This document shows positions 20,341-30,798 of a DNA stretch of 64,000 nucleotides, piece by piece. Each line of letters opens with the position of its first letter. Within the stretch, counting starts at the first letter, position 1. The stretch is from Adiantum capillus-veneris (taxonomy: Eukaryota; Streptophyta; Polypodiopsida; Polypodiales; Pteridaceae), in the NCBI GenBank assembly GCA_014529385.2, contig CM043969.1, positions 9,337,001 through 9,401,000 of the forward strand, written 5' to 3'. The notes below the pieces were generated by a model. The model did not search any database. It was not told the DNA's origin and was given only the letters and a program-made list of their open reading frames with translations. The position numbers were made by a program, and so were the translations under genes.

Positions 20341-21470
20341 TACCTATTTCCATCAACACTATGGAACTAGATGAACGACTATGGGAATTACAGAAGGATG
20401 CAATGTCAATGGATGATGAATGGTTAGATGGAGTGGACCTTTGTATCAAAGTACAATTGAACCATCATAGCATAAATGCATTGGTTGACACAGGGGCTCG
20501 AGTAAATGCAGTCAGTTATTCCACGTACAAGAAAGCAACGACGCAGTCTTTGACATCAATAATATAGGCTATCAAAGGATGCAACAAGAACCCAACACCT
20601 GCATTAGAAGTATTCAACTTAAATGTGATAGTACAGAGTTTGTATGCTTACCAAATGAACGAATGAATGAAACAATGATTCTTGGAATCTCATGGATGTC
20701 GACGTACAAGGCAGTACCATCAAGCTATCATCTAAAGGCGAACAACTCATTGTTCCAATTGCACAAAGCAAAGAAGAATGGAAAAGAGATTACTAATAGA
20801 ACAAAACATGAAGCAATCAATCTTTTCCCTCCTATGGACAAGAAAATGATACAAGTAGCATGCAAGGAGCCAGGCAAATCTGGGTACCAGAAACACAACT
20901 CAAGGACAAGCCGTTTCAAATTTGGGTACCCAAAACATCATCTACTGTACCAAAGAAGGTTCCAAAGTTAAAAACACAAAGAAGAGCATCTTCGAGCAGG
21001 GAACCTAACATAAGATGGATTTAGAGGAAAAAGGAGCACTTACCTTCTTTGCAAATTGTAAAGCCGATGAAGCAATGGAGAGTTAATTCTCAAAACACTC
21101 AACCACAACAATTCATCAAACAAAAACCAAGATACCAATTGCGAGTTAAAGCTCAACAACCGTCATTATTGATACCTACAGCTCAGAAAATTAGTGTGCC
21201 AAACCATCCTGACGGTACAATAAAGCAAAGAGCACAAGAGCTACAAGATTTTCTCTTTGGGAAACAACAAAAGAAAACCTCGACCTCAGAAACCCTTGAG
21301 TTAATTATTCAAGACCCAACTCTTACACAACATAATTGTTTGAAATGCATTGATCTTCGAAGCATGATAGAACCACCCAAGGCTATGCATAGACACAACC
21401 CATGCACACAGTCGTCCTGGAGTACACCATCTAGGAGGGAAGGAAGGAAACTAAGTAATTAAGGGCAATG
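20341..21470 (+). pseudogene. T1-A post-integrase retropepsin-like extension
   Basis: Follows the integrase tail in the same reading frame: at the position of the T1-B stop (TAA, 58974) T1-A has CAA. It contains NALVDTGARVNAVSY with catalytic-type DTGA (GAC at 20487), then KGCNKNPTPALEV and, frameshifted, a relic of the ILGIPWM second motif (LGISWMSTYKAVPS, about 20680). The tail (about 20880-21470) has a duplicated IWVPK-type phrase and a basic, Gln-rich region ending near the purine tract. Homology to retropepsins rests on DTGA plus the ILG-P-W motif; the tail has no family that I recognise. Confidence 0.65.
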
Positions 21471-21472
21471 TT

Positions 21473-21489
21473 GAAGAGGGAGAAAAAAG
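21473..21489 (+). promoter_or_regulatory. T1-A polypurine tract
   Basis: GAAGAGGGAGAAAAAAG immediately before LTR DNA. T1-B has GAAGAGGGAGGAAAAAG at 60143-60159 in the same position. This is the expected plus-strand primer. Confidence 0.75.
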
Positions 21490-21490
21490 T

Positions 21491-23303
21491 TGGATGTTAA
21501 CGTGTGATTTTTTGCAAAATTACCTAATAATGTCCTTACAAAATCATCAACAGGGGAGATTTAATTGATAACATCTTCCCGACGAGTGTAAATAGTGTAT
21601 ATACTATCAAAAAATCATCAAAAAATAGCCTTTTTGCTTATTTTTATCATTTTTCTTGATATTGGGACTTAAAAATGGACAAATCTACCAAAAAAAAATA
21701 AAGCAATGTTTCTCAATGGATTTTCTTAATTATTTATTTTTCACTTTGCTTTTTTAGGACATTTTATTATTTTCTTTGTATTTTTTAATAAACATGTCAA
21801 AAATCAATAATAAAAAGCAAATAAGCTTAGATGAAGAAACTAAAGACACGCTGATGATCAGAAGAACAAGGCGGACAAGCAAAAAAAAATTTCAATCGAA
21901 TCGACAAGCAGGAAGCCTAAATTAGGCCACCAAGGCCTACTTTTGCAAATTCCTGCAGAATGAGCTAACGGAATCCAATTGAAGAAATTTTTGAGTTAAC
22001 ATAGATTTCACGGCCTAGTAGGACTAATAGGGGAATTTGGGGGAAAATAGTTTGGGAAGTCCTATTATACATATCCAAGGTAGCCCAAAATCACCTCATT
22101 TCCACTAGTCACTCTCGGAGGAGAGAGCTTTCTGCCTTCTTCGCGAGCGATTTCCGGAGTCTACAGTTGTCCATTTACAACAGCGTCTCACACGATACAT
22201 GAGTGATAAGCTCTAAACTTATCAATGAACAATTCTATATGGCCGGGTAGCAAGTCTAGGCTCAGGAAAAAAACCCTAGAAACCCAACTGTGCACAAAGT
22301 TCTACGACACAAAAATGACCATAGCGGCTTGCAACCGAATTGGACAAGACTTGAACTGTAGCATGACCCTATATAATAGAACACTTTCATATCACCAAAT
22401 GACCATTTGGCTAGGGTCGAGGGTGTCCCAAGTAAATAATCTAGGTTTTTGCCATATGCTAGAATTGGATTCTAATTCCACAGGCAGCTTGTAGACTGGG
22501 TCTATACACAATGTACCTAGATGGTTTCATGGAAATAGTCAAGGAAAGCTTTTGACCAGCATAAAATAGCTTGAAGGCTACAAAGTGTCAAATTTGACAT
22601 ATGAAGTCAAACTAACTCCAAATGGGCCAAAACTGGATGGGGTAGCATCAAGACTACGTAGCGGACAAGTCCATAGCTTCGAAAGTGACGAACCAACTCT
22701 ACAGGCCATCTAGTCACAAAAATCGATGATTTTAGAGTTGACAAAGAGCACGAAGTGATGCCAATATGACCGAACTTTACCAAATTTATTTTAGGACTTG
22801 TTTTAGATGTATTAAATATGTTTAGTTCATCAAATTGTCAATTCTTGCAAAAAAAGTGATTGTTGTAAATAATCACGAAATTTACTTATGCTTGTTTGGC
22901 TTGGAATTGATGTCTTCACTTCACCTATCACTTGTACACATCTATTGCATGCCACATGTCAAGTATGAGCCAAAATGATCAAGAAAAAACTCAGAATTTG
23001 TCAAAAAAAACGCACCAAAGTATTTCAATCCAATTTTTGAGTTAACTGTCACATTTTTTGATCCAAATCACCCCATATCCCACACACAAACTCTACATCA
23101 TGCTTAGAACCAAGTTGCAACAAAAATGTACAATTTGATGAAAAAGTTAATAATCGTGACTATTTACTTTTTTGCCAAAATGGATGCAATTTGCAACTTT
23201 GACCTTCTGGGACCAAAAACATGATGTTCCAAGTCCACTAATCAAGTTTGAGCAAGTTTGGATCGGAAAAACTCAAAATCTCTTTATATCAGTTGTTAGA
23301 AGG
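21491..23303 (+). repeat. LTR of T1-A (probably shared with T1-B), 5' portion
   Basis: Begins TGGATGTTAACGTGTG, matching TGATGTTAACATGTG at 60162, and runs in parallel with 60162-61915. It includes ATAGTGTATATACTATC (about 21590; a palindromic promoter-like box that is also in T1-B at about 60235). Two copies of the 22-bp palindrome lie at 22865-22885 and 23146-23167. No coding. D enters at 23304. The matching 3' portion may be 39843-40387. Confidence 0.65.
22865..23167. repeat. 22-bp palindrome repeats, T1-A LTR (two copies)
   Basis: Copies at 22865-22885 (degenerate) and 23146-23167, 281 bp apart. Consensus arms GTAAATAATC / GATTATTTAC. See also 49614-50490 and 61462-62063. Confidence 0.65.
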
Positions 23304-24251
23304 TGATTGCGGGTGCATGCGAGACGAAGGCAACTTGGCCAACTTGAGAGTCTAAGATTAGAAATGTTGAAGTTTTATATTTTTGGAGATAGCCGAGGTG
23401 ATGGGCTTTGAGCCGTGTATTACGGTGCATCATTCAGTGAGATCGGAGCAGCAACTTATGCCTCGGGGAAAGTTGTCTGAGAGGTCCTCTTGCTTGGGGC
23501 AGAAGCTGGAAATTTTTGGGGAAGTTGGGAAGCTTGAGTATGTGGCATGGGAGTAATCCCACGTGAGAAGAGGAAAGGGGAAAGTGGGGTGTATATAGGG
23601 CACTTTGGGAGCCCAATATAGGTGTATCAAAAGGTGAGAGGAGCTCTCTCAAGGCTTGGCTATGGGGGCTCGTGGGCTCATGGGGAAGGAGATGGTGCTT
23701 TTTTCTAGTTCCCACTACCTGCCCAAGCACCTGGCTTCATTTTTGGTTCACCGGACACTTGCCCCCACCCCATTCCTTGGTGAAAGGGTCACCGACAGGT
23801 CATTTTTCACCCAAAAAATGCTAGAATTGAACCAATTAAAGGGTGCATTGAAAGAGAGCCTTGTCGGCTAAGAAGATAAAGAAAATTCTTGGGGATAAAA
23901 GATAAGAAATCCCCCATTTTAATAGCTGCAACACCTGCACAACTTCCAAAGAGCTCATTTTCTAGCAACAAAGAGTGCACCCCTGACTTCGAGCGATCAT
24001 AACTCTTTCATCCTTCATCTGTTTTTTGTCTATGGATACTCTACGAACATCTCCACAAGACAAGATTTGTCATGATGTCCCTTGTTTCTCTTAATTTTGA
24101 GTGTGTTCCATGCTTGAAGGGTTTTTCATAAATTTCTACAGGTGTTTACCACACGTGTTTTCGGTCGTGCAATAGTTCTTCCTTCCGATAGTGTGGCTTG
24201 TGCAAGGCTATAAAGGCACTCATTTTCCTTCCCATTTACACACTACCATCA
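23304..24251 (+). repeat. D 5' LTR
   Basis: Starts TGATTGCGGGTGCATGCG, repeated at 39236, and ends ACCATCA two bases before the primer site. TATA-like GTGTATATAGGG at about 23590 and CTATAAAGG at about 24208. The 3' LTR copy aligns for about 240 bp (AACTTGAGAGTCTAAGATTA, TATGCCTCGGGGAAAGTTGT) and is then cut off. No real gene; the ORFs in both strands are shadows. Confidence 0.75.
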
Positions 24252-24252
24252 T

Positions 24253-24272
24253 TTTGGTGCCCTCACGGAGGA
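24253..24272 (+). promoter_or_regulatory. D primer-binding site
   Basis: TTTGGTGCCCTCACGGAGGA, a diverged form of the TTTGGCGCCGTTGCCGGGGA primer site used by plant Tat/Athila-type gypsy elements. The leader at 24273-24527 is non-coding. Confidence 0.6.
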
Positions 24273-24527
24273 GCAAGTGATCCTATGCTCCAATTCCTGT
24301 GAAATACGTTTATTTTGCAGGTACATAATGTAAAGGGAAGGTGGGTCCTTAAGGCACTTGAGGCATTCGTATAATTGGATTGCAACCTTTGGAGGTTTAT
24401 GAGGTTTTGGGAAGCCAAGCACTGGGGGCCGGGTTACCTAGTGTGAAGTGGATTAGGTACTAGAGCAATCCATCGACATCCCTTGAGCTTTCGACGTTAC
24501 ATGTAAGTGTTTCTGTGGCAATCAAAC

Positions 24528-25656
24528 ATGGCGGACGAGTTCCCACGGTTTCATGGATTGCATAATGAGAATGCATAGACTTTTATTGAAAAATTGGAAG
24601 TCAATTTCTTACTGCAAAATATACTAGACCAAGCTATATTGGTGCGGCTTGTGCAATGCAGTTTACACGATGAGGCAAAAGTTTGGTTACACAATCATGA
24701 AGAGTTGGTGCAAGCACAAATCTCGGGGGTGGTTTTGGACTACAATAATGTGAAGCAAGCTTTCTTGGCACAGTACAGATCCATTGAAGTACTTGATGAA
24801 GTTTGGCATGAAATTTTGGGGTGTACTCAGAAGGCTAATCAAAGTGTCAATGATTTTGTCATGCAGTTCACCCGTTATGGGATAAATGGGCCCGAGCTTT
24901 GGGAAATGAGATCCCTCTATCCATGTTAAATAAGGACCATTTTCTAGCAAACTTAAAAGAAAGTCTAAAGTTCAAAGTTGAGATAAAAGGTCCCTCCACC
25001 TTCGACGAGGCAGCGCTTTTGCCAAAGAGAAAGAATGGAAGGCTCAAAGACTCAATGAGTATGGGGAAGCGGTCCCTATGCAAAGTAATGGTGGACAAAA
25101 GGAGGAAAATCATGCAGAAGCTCGAGGCCAAACTGTTCAAAGGGCTGCTAATACTGAACAATAATAGTGAAATATGCAAGATATGATGACCATGATGTAG
25201 GAATTGTGACTCAGTTTCCTTGGAGGTGCAGATGGTTGTGGTCGTCGCGATCGTGATAGAGGGATGGCTCAGGCATGTGAAGCTAAGCCTAATGCGAATG
25301 CGGGTCATGGAAAAGGTGTCTTTGAGCCGCAGAGGAATTTCATCCCTACCTATTATAATTGTGATGAACTTGGTCATATCAGTACTTATTGTTTAAATCC
25401 AACAAGGATGGGAGGTGATATGTTTCCACTCCCCCAGCAGATTTCTAACAGAGCTAATGATCATGCAATGGATATACTGGGAGATCAGGGTACTGAAAAG
25501 GGAAATCAGGCCTCAACCTCTGGTGATCATGTGGGTATTGTGCGGGTTGAAAAGAAAGAAGCAGATGTGTTGCCTGTGGGCAAAAGAGAGAAGGAAGGCT
25601 ATGCGGAACCAGGTCCTAGTAGAAAGAAACGGAAGGAGAAAGAGGGTAAAGTGTGA
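24528..25656 (+). pseudogene. D gag
   Basis: ATG at 24528 (MADEFPRFHGLHNENA), followed at once by an in-frame TAG. Retrotransposon-gag homology follows: FIEKLEVNFLLQNI, VRLVQCSLHDEAKVWLHN, FLAQY, and VNDFVMQFTRYG (24570-24880). A frame change near 24900 precedes IPLSMLNKDHFLANLKESLK. The zinc knuckle near 25357-25395 is damaged (YNCDELGHISTYC; first Cys now Tyr). A basic KRKEKEGK tail ends at 25656, and a 22-bp tandem duplication follows (about 25648-25691). Confidence 0.75.
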
Positions 25657-25689
25657 AAGCCAAGAGGGTGAAGTGTGAAAGCCAAGAGG

Positions 25690-26710
25690 AAGAGAAGACC
25701 TTGTAGATGATTTACCTCTGAGAGAATGCCAAACAGCTTATAGTTTAAAGGAAGATCTGATTGGGAGGAAAGTAGGTTGTACTTTTGGACAGTTGATGAA
25801 TATGGTGCCCAAACTCAAGTGGCAGTGGAAGTCATTAGTGAATCCAGAGAAAGATCCAAAGCATGGACAAGTCAGAGTGTTGGCTGTGGGAGAGTTACTC
25901 GACATTTTTCATGTGGTGAACGTTTGGCACAAAGAAGTGAGTATAGGAGAGGCCTATATTGATGGAGGTGCTCAAGTTTGCGTGATCTCACAATCATGTG
26001 TCGAGAGACTGTGTCTCATTACATGTGGATTCTTTGGGCCTTTAGATTGAATAGCAAACCATGCCAAAGTGAAGTGTTTGGGGATGATTAAGAATTTGGA
26101 AGTTGAACTCTTTAATGTGAAGGTTATAGTAAACTTTCATGTTATGCCAACTAGTCTAGGAGCTTTTCCTCTCATTTTGGGACGACCTTGGTTGAGAGTT
26201 GTTGGTGATGTGCAATATTGGGGCAAGGGCTCAATCTGCGTGTATGGCAGAAAGGGTGAAAAAAAGGTGTTTGATATGACTACCAAGAAACCTATGGCAC
26301 TAGAAGATGTGAGTAAGAATGATGACTCCAAAGTTACCAGTGAAGACATTTCCGAAGATTCAAAAAGTAGCTCTGCTTCCTGTTCCAGTGATGAGGGTGA
26401 GGTATCATTCTCGTTGTTGGACAAGGAGAAGAGTGAAGTGGATGAAATGTTGCAAGTGTTAGGGAATATAAATGCTTCAAGCCATTTAGAGCAACTTGAG
26501 GAGTTGATGCAGCCTAAACAAGAATTTCCAGTGAAGCGAGAGTTGATTCAAAATATGATGAGCACTGATTTGACACAGAGAGAAAGAAGGGAGTATCTAA
26601 CAATGTTGGACAGGTTTCCAAATTTTTTCATCACCTCATATCAAGAAATAAGGGGTTTGGTGGGAGATCCTGTGAGGATTGAGCTAGTTGAAGGGGAAAA
26701 GCCAATATGA
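25690..26710 (+). pseudogene. D protease
   Basis: Retropepsin-like: AYIDGGAQVCVIS at about 25955-25993 (DGGA in place of DTGA/DSGA) and LILGRPWLRVVGDVQYW at about 26174-26220. A stop at about 26048 separates them. A Ser/Asp-rich linker follows (SEDISEDSKSSSASCSSDEG), then a segment leading into RT. Catalytic motif altered and frame broken. Confidence 0.75.
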
Positions 26711-26725
26711 CAAAAATTAAGAAGG

Positions 26726-27655
26726 ATGGGTAAGGAGAAAATGAATGCTTTAAAGGAAGAAGTGGATAAGCTTTTGGATGCAAGGTCCATTGAGCCAGTT
26801 GATAATGTTGAATGGGTGAGCCTTGTAGTGGTCACTCCAAAGAAAGATGGACATTGGAGAGTTTGTGTTGATTACAAGCCATTAAATGCAATGACCAAAA
26901 AATATCCTTACCCTTTGCCTTTCATTGACTAACTTTTAGATACAATGGCTAGTTTTGAAAGATATAGTGTCTATGATAGTTATTCATGATATTTTCAGCT
27001 TATCCTTGCTCCTGAAGACCGAAAAAAGACTACTTTTATCACGCCATGGGGTTGTTTCTAATTTTGATGCCTTCCCTTTGGGTTGACAAATGGGCCTGGA
27101 GCTTTTGAAAGAAACTTAGATTGGGTCCTTATCCCATTCCTTGGGAAGTTTATCAAAGCATTCATAGATCCTTACCCTTTGCCTTTCATTGACTAACTTT
27201 TAGATACAATGGCTAGTTTTGAAAGATATAGTGTCTATGATAGTTATTCAGGATATTTTCAGCTTATCCTTGCTCCTGAAGACCGAAAAAAGACTACTTT
27301 TATCACGCCATGGGGTTGTTTCTAATTTTGCTGCCTTCCCTTTGGGTTGACAAATGGGCCTGGAGCTTTTGAAAGAAACTTAGATTGGGTCCTTATCCCA
27401 TTCCTTGGGAAGTTTATCAAAGCATTCATAGATGATTTTTGTGTATACAGTTCAAGGAAAGAGCATGTCCAAAATCTTGAAATGACTTTTGCAAGGTATC
27501 ATGAAAGCAGGGGTCAGTTAAACCCTAAAATTTGTCATTTGGCACAGCCAAGGGTAAAGCTTCTTGGACATGTGATTTCAGAAAATGAAATTGAAGAAGA
27601 TGCAGAGAAAGTGGAGGCTTTGTTGTTGCTATCATCTCCAAAAGATACCAAATAG
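26726..27655 (+). pseudogene. D reverse transcriptase with internal tandem duplication
   Basis: RT start VDKLLDARSIEP and VVVTPKKDGHWRVCVDYKPL (26760-26885). Then come KTTFITPWGCF, LTNGPGAFERNL and the active site AFIDDFCVYSS (FIDD, about 27424-27455), followed by LLGHVISENEIEEDAEKVEA. A 264-bp segment is present twice (26904-27167 and 27168-27431), repeating the middle of the palm and adding stops. Defunct. Confidence 0.8.
26904..27431 (+). repeat. 264-bp tandem duplication inside D RT
   Basis: Two adjacent copies starting ATCCTTACCCTTTGCC with offset 264. I count about two mismatches (TTCATGAT/TTCAGGAT near 26987, and GATGCC/GCTGCC near 27066). The length is 88 codons exactly. Confidence 0.9.
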
Positions 27656-28137
27656 TTAGCCACTTTCATACAAAAGGTTAAATATATGTCTCGTTTCGTA
27701 CCTTTGGCATCACAACTATTGTATCCATTGCAGCAAGTAGTTAAGAATGATCCCTTGGAGTGGTCTCGTGACTGTGATGATTTTTTTGACAGAGTCAAAG
27801 AGGTTTTGAGTACACTACCCATTATGCAAGCTCCTGACTGGGAAAATGAGTTTAATGTTAACCCACCAGTGGGGGAGATGATGCCATTGGGGCCATATTA
27901 TTGCAAAAGGGGAAGGAATCTTAGTATATGAAGCCTATTCATTACGCTAGCAGAGTGAAGACTCCTCATGAAAGAGATTTCTCTAAAATTGAATTGGTGA
28001 TGACTAGTATGGTGTATGCTTGCAGACAATTCAGACACTACCTGCTGCAAAATTCATTCACCTTGCTCACCAATTATTCATTGCTTCCCTGGCTGTTCAA
28101 TATTTCAAATATACCCAAAACAATGATGAGATAGGTT
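27656..28137 (+). pseudogene. D first RNase H (RT-linked) and connection
   Basis: Connection MSRFVPLASQLLYPLQQVVK and EWSRDCDDFFDRVKEVLS, then RNase H with a damaged start (NVNPPVGEMMPLGPYYCKRG for the DASxxAVGAVL region), KPIHYASRVKTPHERDFSKIE, and FTLLTNYSLLPWL for the LxTDHxxL motif (Asp to Asn). A frame break at about 27930 and a stop at 28135. Inactive. Confidence 0.7.
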
Positions 28138-28740
28138 ATTGAACTTCAGGAGTTTCAGTTCACCTTTTTGGTGGAAGAGAGTACTCGAGCTACCCTGGCA
28201 GATTTACTCACTTAAAAAGACACTCTTGTTTTGGTTAAAGAAGAGGTGGTGCGAAAGAAGAAAGTTGAGACTCTTTTCATATCGGATGCTTCACTATTAT
28301 ATTTTGATGGCTCTTATTAAAGAATTCATGATGTTTCTTGTGGAGGTGTCATCATTGATGATGCACAAGGAAAACTTGCAAGGAAACAAGGGTTGAAACT
28401 TGATGCAAAGAGTAACAAAATGAAGTAGAATACATGGCTCTTGAAGGTGGTTTGCACATCTGTTTGTAGTTCGGAATTAGTCACTTGCAGATCAATGGAG
28501 ATGCCTTGTTGGTCATGAAGCAAGTATTGGGATTATGGAAAAATAAGAATCCTAAATTGAAGAATTTATGCTTCAAGGTGAACTGATCATTGCTCAAAAA
28601 TTTTGAAGCATGGAGTTTGTAGCACATTGAGAGGTCTCAAAATGAAGAAGCTCATGATGCTTCCCAAGAAATGATCACTTGTGTGTTTGTGTTGAAGGAA
28701 AATGCCCCTTTATATCATGGGAGGGAAGTGTTATCAAAGT
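28138..28740 (+). pseudogene. D second RNase H (Tat-lineage additional RNase H)
   Basis: Reading across frames: FISDASLLYFDGSY (about 28277-28318), SCGGVIIDDAQGKLARKQGL (about 28337-28394), LDAKSNK, EYMALEGGLH (about 28425-28455), INGDALLVMKQVLGLWKN (about 28491-28544) and IERSQNEEAHDAS (about 28627-28665). These match the D-G-S, E, D and HxxxxADxL-type positions of a complete RNase H fold separate from the RT-linked one. Plant Tat/Ogre elements are known for such an extra domain. Broken by several stops. 28741-28816 is a spacer up to F. Confidence 0.65.
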
Positions 28741-28816
28741 AGATGGATTTTCTGTTGACAGGTGTCCTACCTGAAGGTTTACCATCCTCCAAAAAGTATG
28801 TATTTATAATAAAATC

Positions 28817-30439
28817 TGTAATGGAATTTGCCTATTCAATTTGAGAATAGCGGAATTTAATGAGAGTACTTTCAAGAAATGATTTTGTGAGCATAGCAGG
28901 TAGACATAATTGAAGATAGCAACATAATCATAGCAATTAGTTAACTTGGCATAGACAATACTTTTGCAAGAGAGAGAGTTTAGAGAACATGACAACAATT
29001 GAGGACCGGATTTATGTGGAGCCGGTCCCCCCTCCAATAGGCATTTGTATTATGATTTCTCCCATAAAGAGAGACTTGTTACAATACAGTCTTTGTGTTC
29101 CTTGTGACCTAGGTGATGCCATGAAGATGGAAGGCTTCATGCACCACAAACATAACATAAACTTTAAGAAAGCTTTAACTATCCCAAGCCTCAGTCCCAA
29201 GACCTCAAACACCTTCGAAGGTGGAGAGAGCTAGCAGGGAATGAGGGTAGGGAAGAGGAAGAAGAAACATTTCGTAGGAGAAAGAATTAGTTCCTCACTT
29301 ATCATACTCTTGTTGCTAGCATACATAATAGCATAGTAATGAAGAAGAAGGAGATGGCAAGCTTAAGCATTGAAGCATGGCTCTTGGTTGGATTTGCACT
29401 CCATAGCCAAGAGTGTTGGTGTAGGCTCTCAACCTCTACTTGCTTGGAGAGGGAGCTCTTGCACTTTGCATATCACACAATGAGAGTGCTTGTGAGTGTG
29501 TGTGGGTGAGTATACCCCCTAGGCACCCCCCTAGCTTGCTTGGGTCGACCCCCCCTTGTAGCTCATGCCTGAAGCTCATTGGACCCCTCCAGGCCTAGCC
29601 AATCACAAGCAGGAGCCATTACAAGCAACATGGGTAGCCTTGGGACAAGTGTCCCCCTTTCCCCTTTGAGAGAGAGGACTTGATAAATGCTAAAACAATT
29701 AGATAATTCATGTAATTTATCATTGGACCCCTTTGAAGCCTAGCCAATAGGCTTCAAGCAACACATGAAGGTAACATGGGTAGGGCCTGACATGTGTCCT
29801 TGCTGCCTCTTCAAGATGGGCTTCCCTTGTGTGTGTGAGTGGGTGTTCTCTCTCTAGGACCTAGGAAAAGGGCTCGCCCCCCCTCTTGTAGGAATGCTTT
29901 TGACTTTTAGGTGATCAAGCACCTTACTCACCAAGCATGACAAAGCACTTGAACTAGGGGGGTTCCCACAAGCATCTCAGGCAAGCTTCTCAAGGCACCT
30001 CAAGTACTTTAATCATGCAGCAAGTCAAGCACCTCAAGCATGGAGCCAGTCAAGCACCTCAAGCATCTTAATCAAGCACCTCAAGCATGAAAAACACCTC
30101 AAGCATGACAAGCACCTCAAGCAGGACAAGCACCTCGAGCTTGGGCCGGGTTCCCACCTCAAGCTCAGCCCTAGCTTACTTAAGGTCAAAAGGACTTTTA
30201 CACACATTTATTGGAGGTTTTCAATGAAGCTAACCCTAAGGTCTTATGCTCCATTGGTTAGCATTGCTCTTTGATAGACCATCTCCCTTTTGGGCCCCTT
30301 TACATTGGCCCCGTGTTGAGATAGATCTAAAAGCACATACCTATATCTTAACACTTGTTCCCGTTTATTCTCCCACATTAAGTGATCAATTTAATATGAG
30401 AAAATCATTTGGGTTAGTTAGATATTAGATTTTATGACA
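28817..30439 (-). repeat. F 3' LTR
   Basis: 1623 bp, about 99.3% identical to 35996-37618 by hand count. It contains the CAAGCACCT minisatellite. ORFs on either strand occur in both LTRs and match no family. Confidence 0.95.
29992..30134. repeat. CAAGCACCT minisatellite in the F LTR
   Basis: About nine copies of (C)AAGCACCTCAAGCA with spacers of a few bases. The partner array in the other LTR lies at 37171-37313. Nothing encoded. Confidence 0.85.
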
Positions 30440-30798
30440 TTACCTCTCTCTTGAAATCATAGTCGTCCTCGACTATGAGGTAGAAGAGATAAAGTCTTAG
30501 TCATTAGTCAATCGTACTTAGCGGGTAAAGGATCCCTTTTTACCCTACGACATCTTTCCAAGATGGATGACTAATCCATTTGGTGCTTGGGAGACATAGC
30601 TGCCGCAAGCATGTCTGCTCTTTAGTCCATTTCATTCTCCCAAAGGAGAGTGACAAATTCTACTTGGTGTTTGAGAGACGTCGTCATCACAAACATGATT
30701 CTAAGCATGCATACTAGTTAAATTTGTGCACAATTAAAAAGAGGACTAGTCATATAAGACAAAAACATGAGTTATTTAAAAGAAATTTGTACATTTGC
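30440..30798 (-). promoter_or_regulatory. F 3' untranslated region and polypurine tract
   Basis: On the minus strand the tract AAGAGAGAGGTAA (30452-30440) directly precedes the LTR start TGTCATAAAATC, as expected for the plus-strand primer. The rest, up to the pol stop, is non-coding. Confidence 0.75.

Larger units (their letters stand above)
1..23303 (+). mobile_element. T1-A, decayed Ty3/gypsy retrotransposon (first of three tandem T1 copies)
   Basis: Remnant of a Ty3/gypsy LTR retrotransposon entering the window in mid-pol. It aligns segment by segment with T1-B: 1-1084 with 55010-56110, 6685-7942 with 56113-57360, 19112-21490 with 57655-60161. The gaps are filled by later insertions, a hAT element at 1085-6676 and a copia element at 7944-19111. 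About 300 bp around the first integrase zinc finger was lost at the copia insertion. The 3' end is a purine-rich tract at 21473-21489 followed by LTR DNA up to 23303, where element D enters. Multiple stops and frameshifts make it a pseudo-element. Homology and order are visible directly; shared-LTR tandem status is inferred. Confidence 0.8.

Noticed and set aside
28989-29234. 81-codon ORF duplicated at 36168-36413
   Set aside because: It is present twice only because it lies in the two F LTRs, on the strand opposite to F genes, with no family resemblance.
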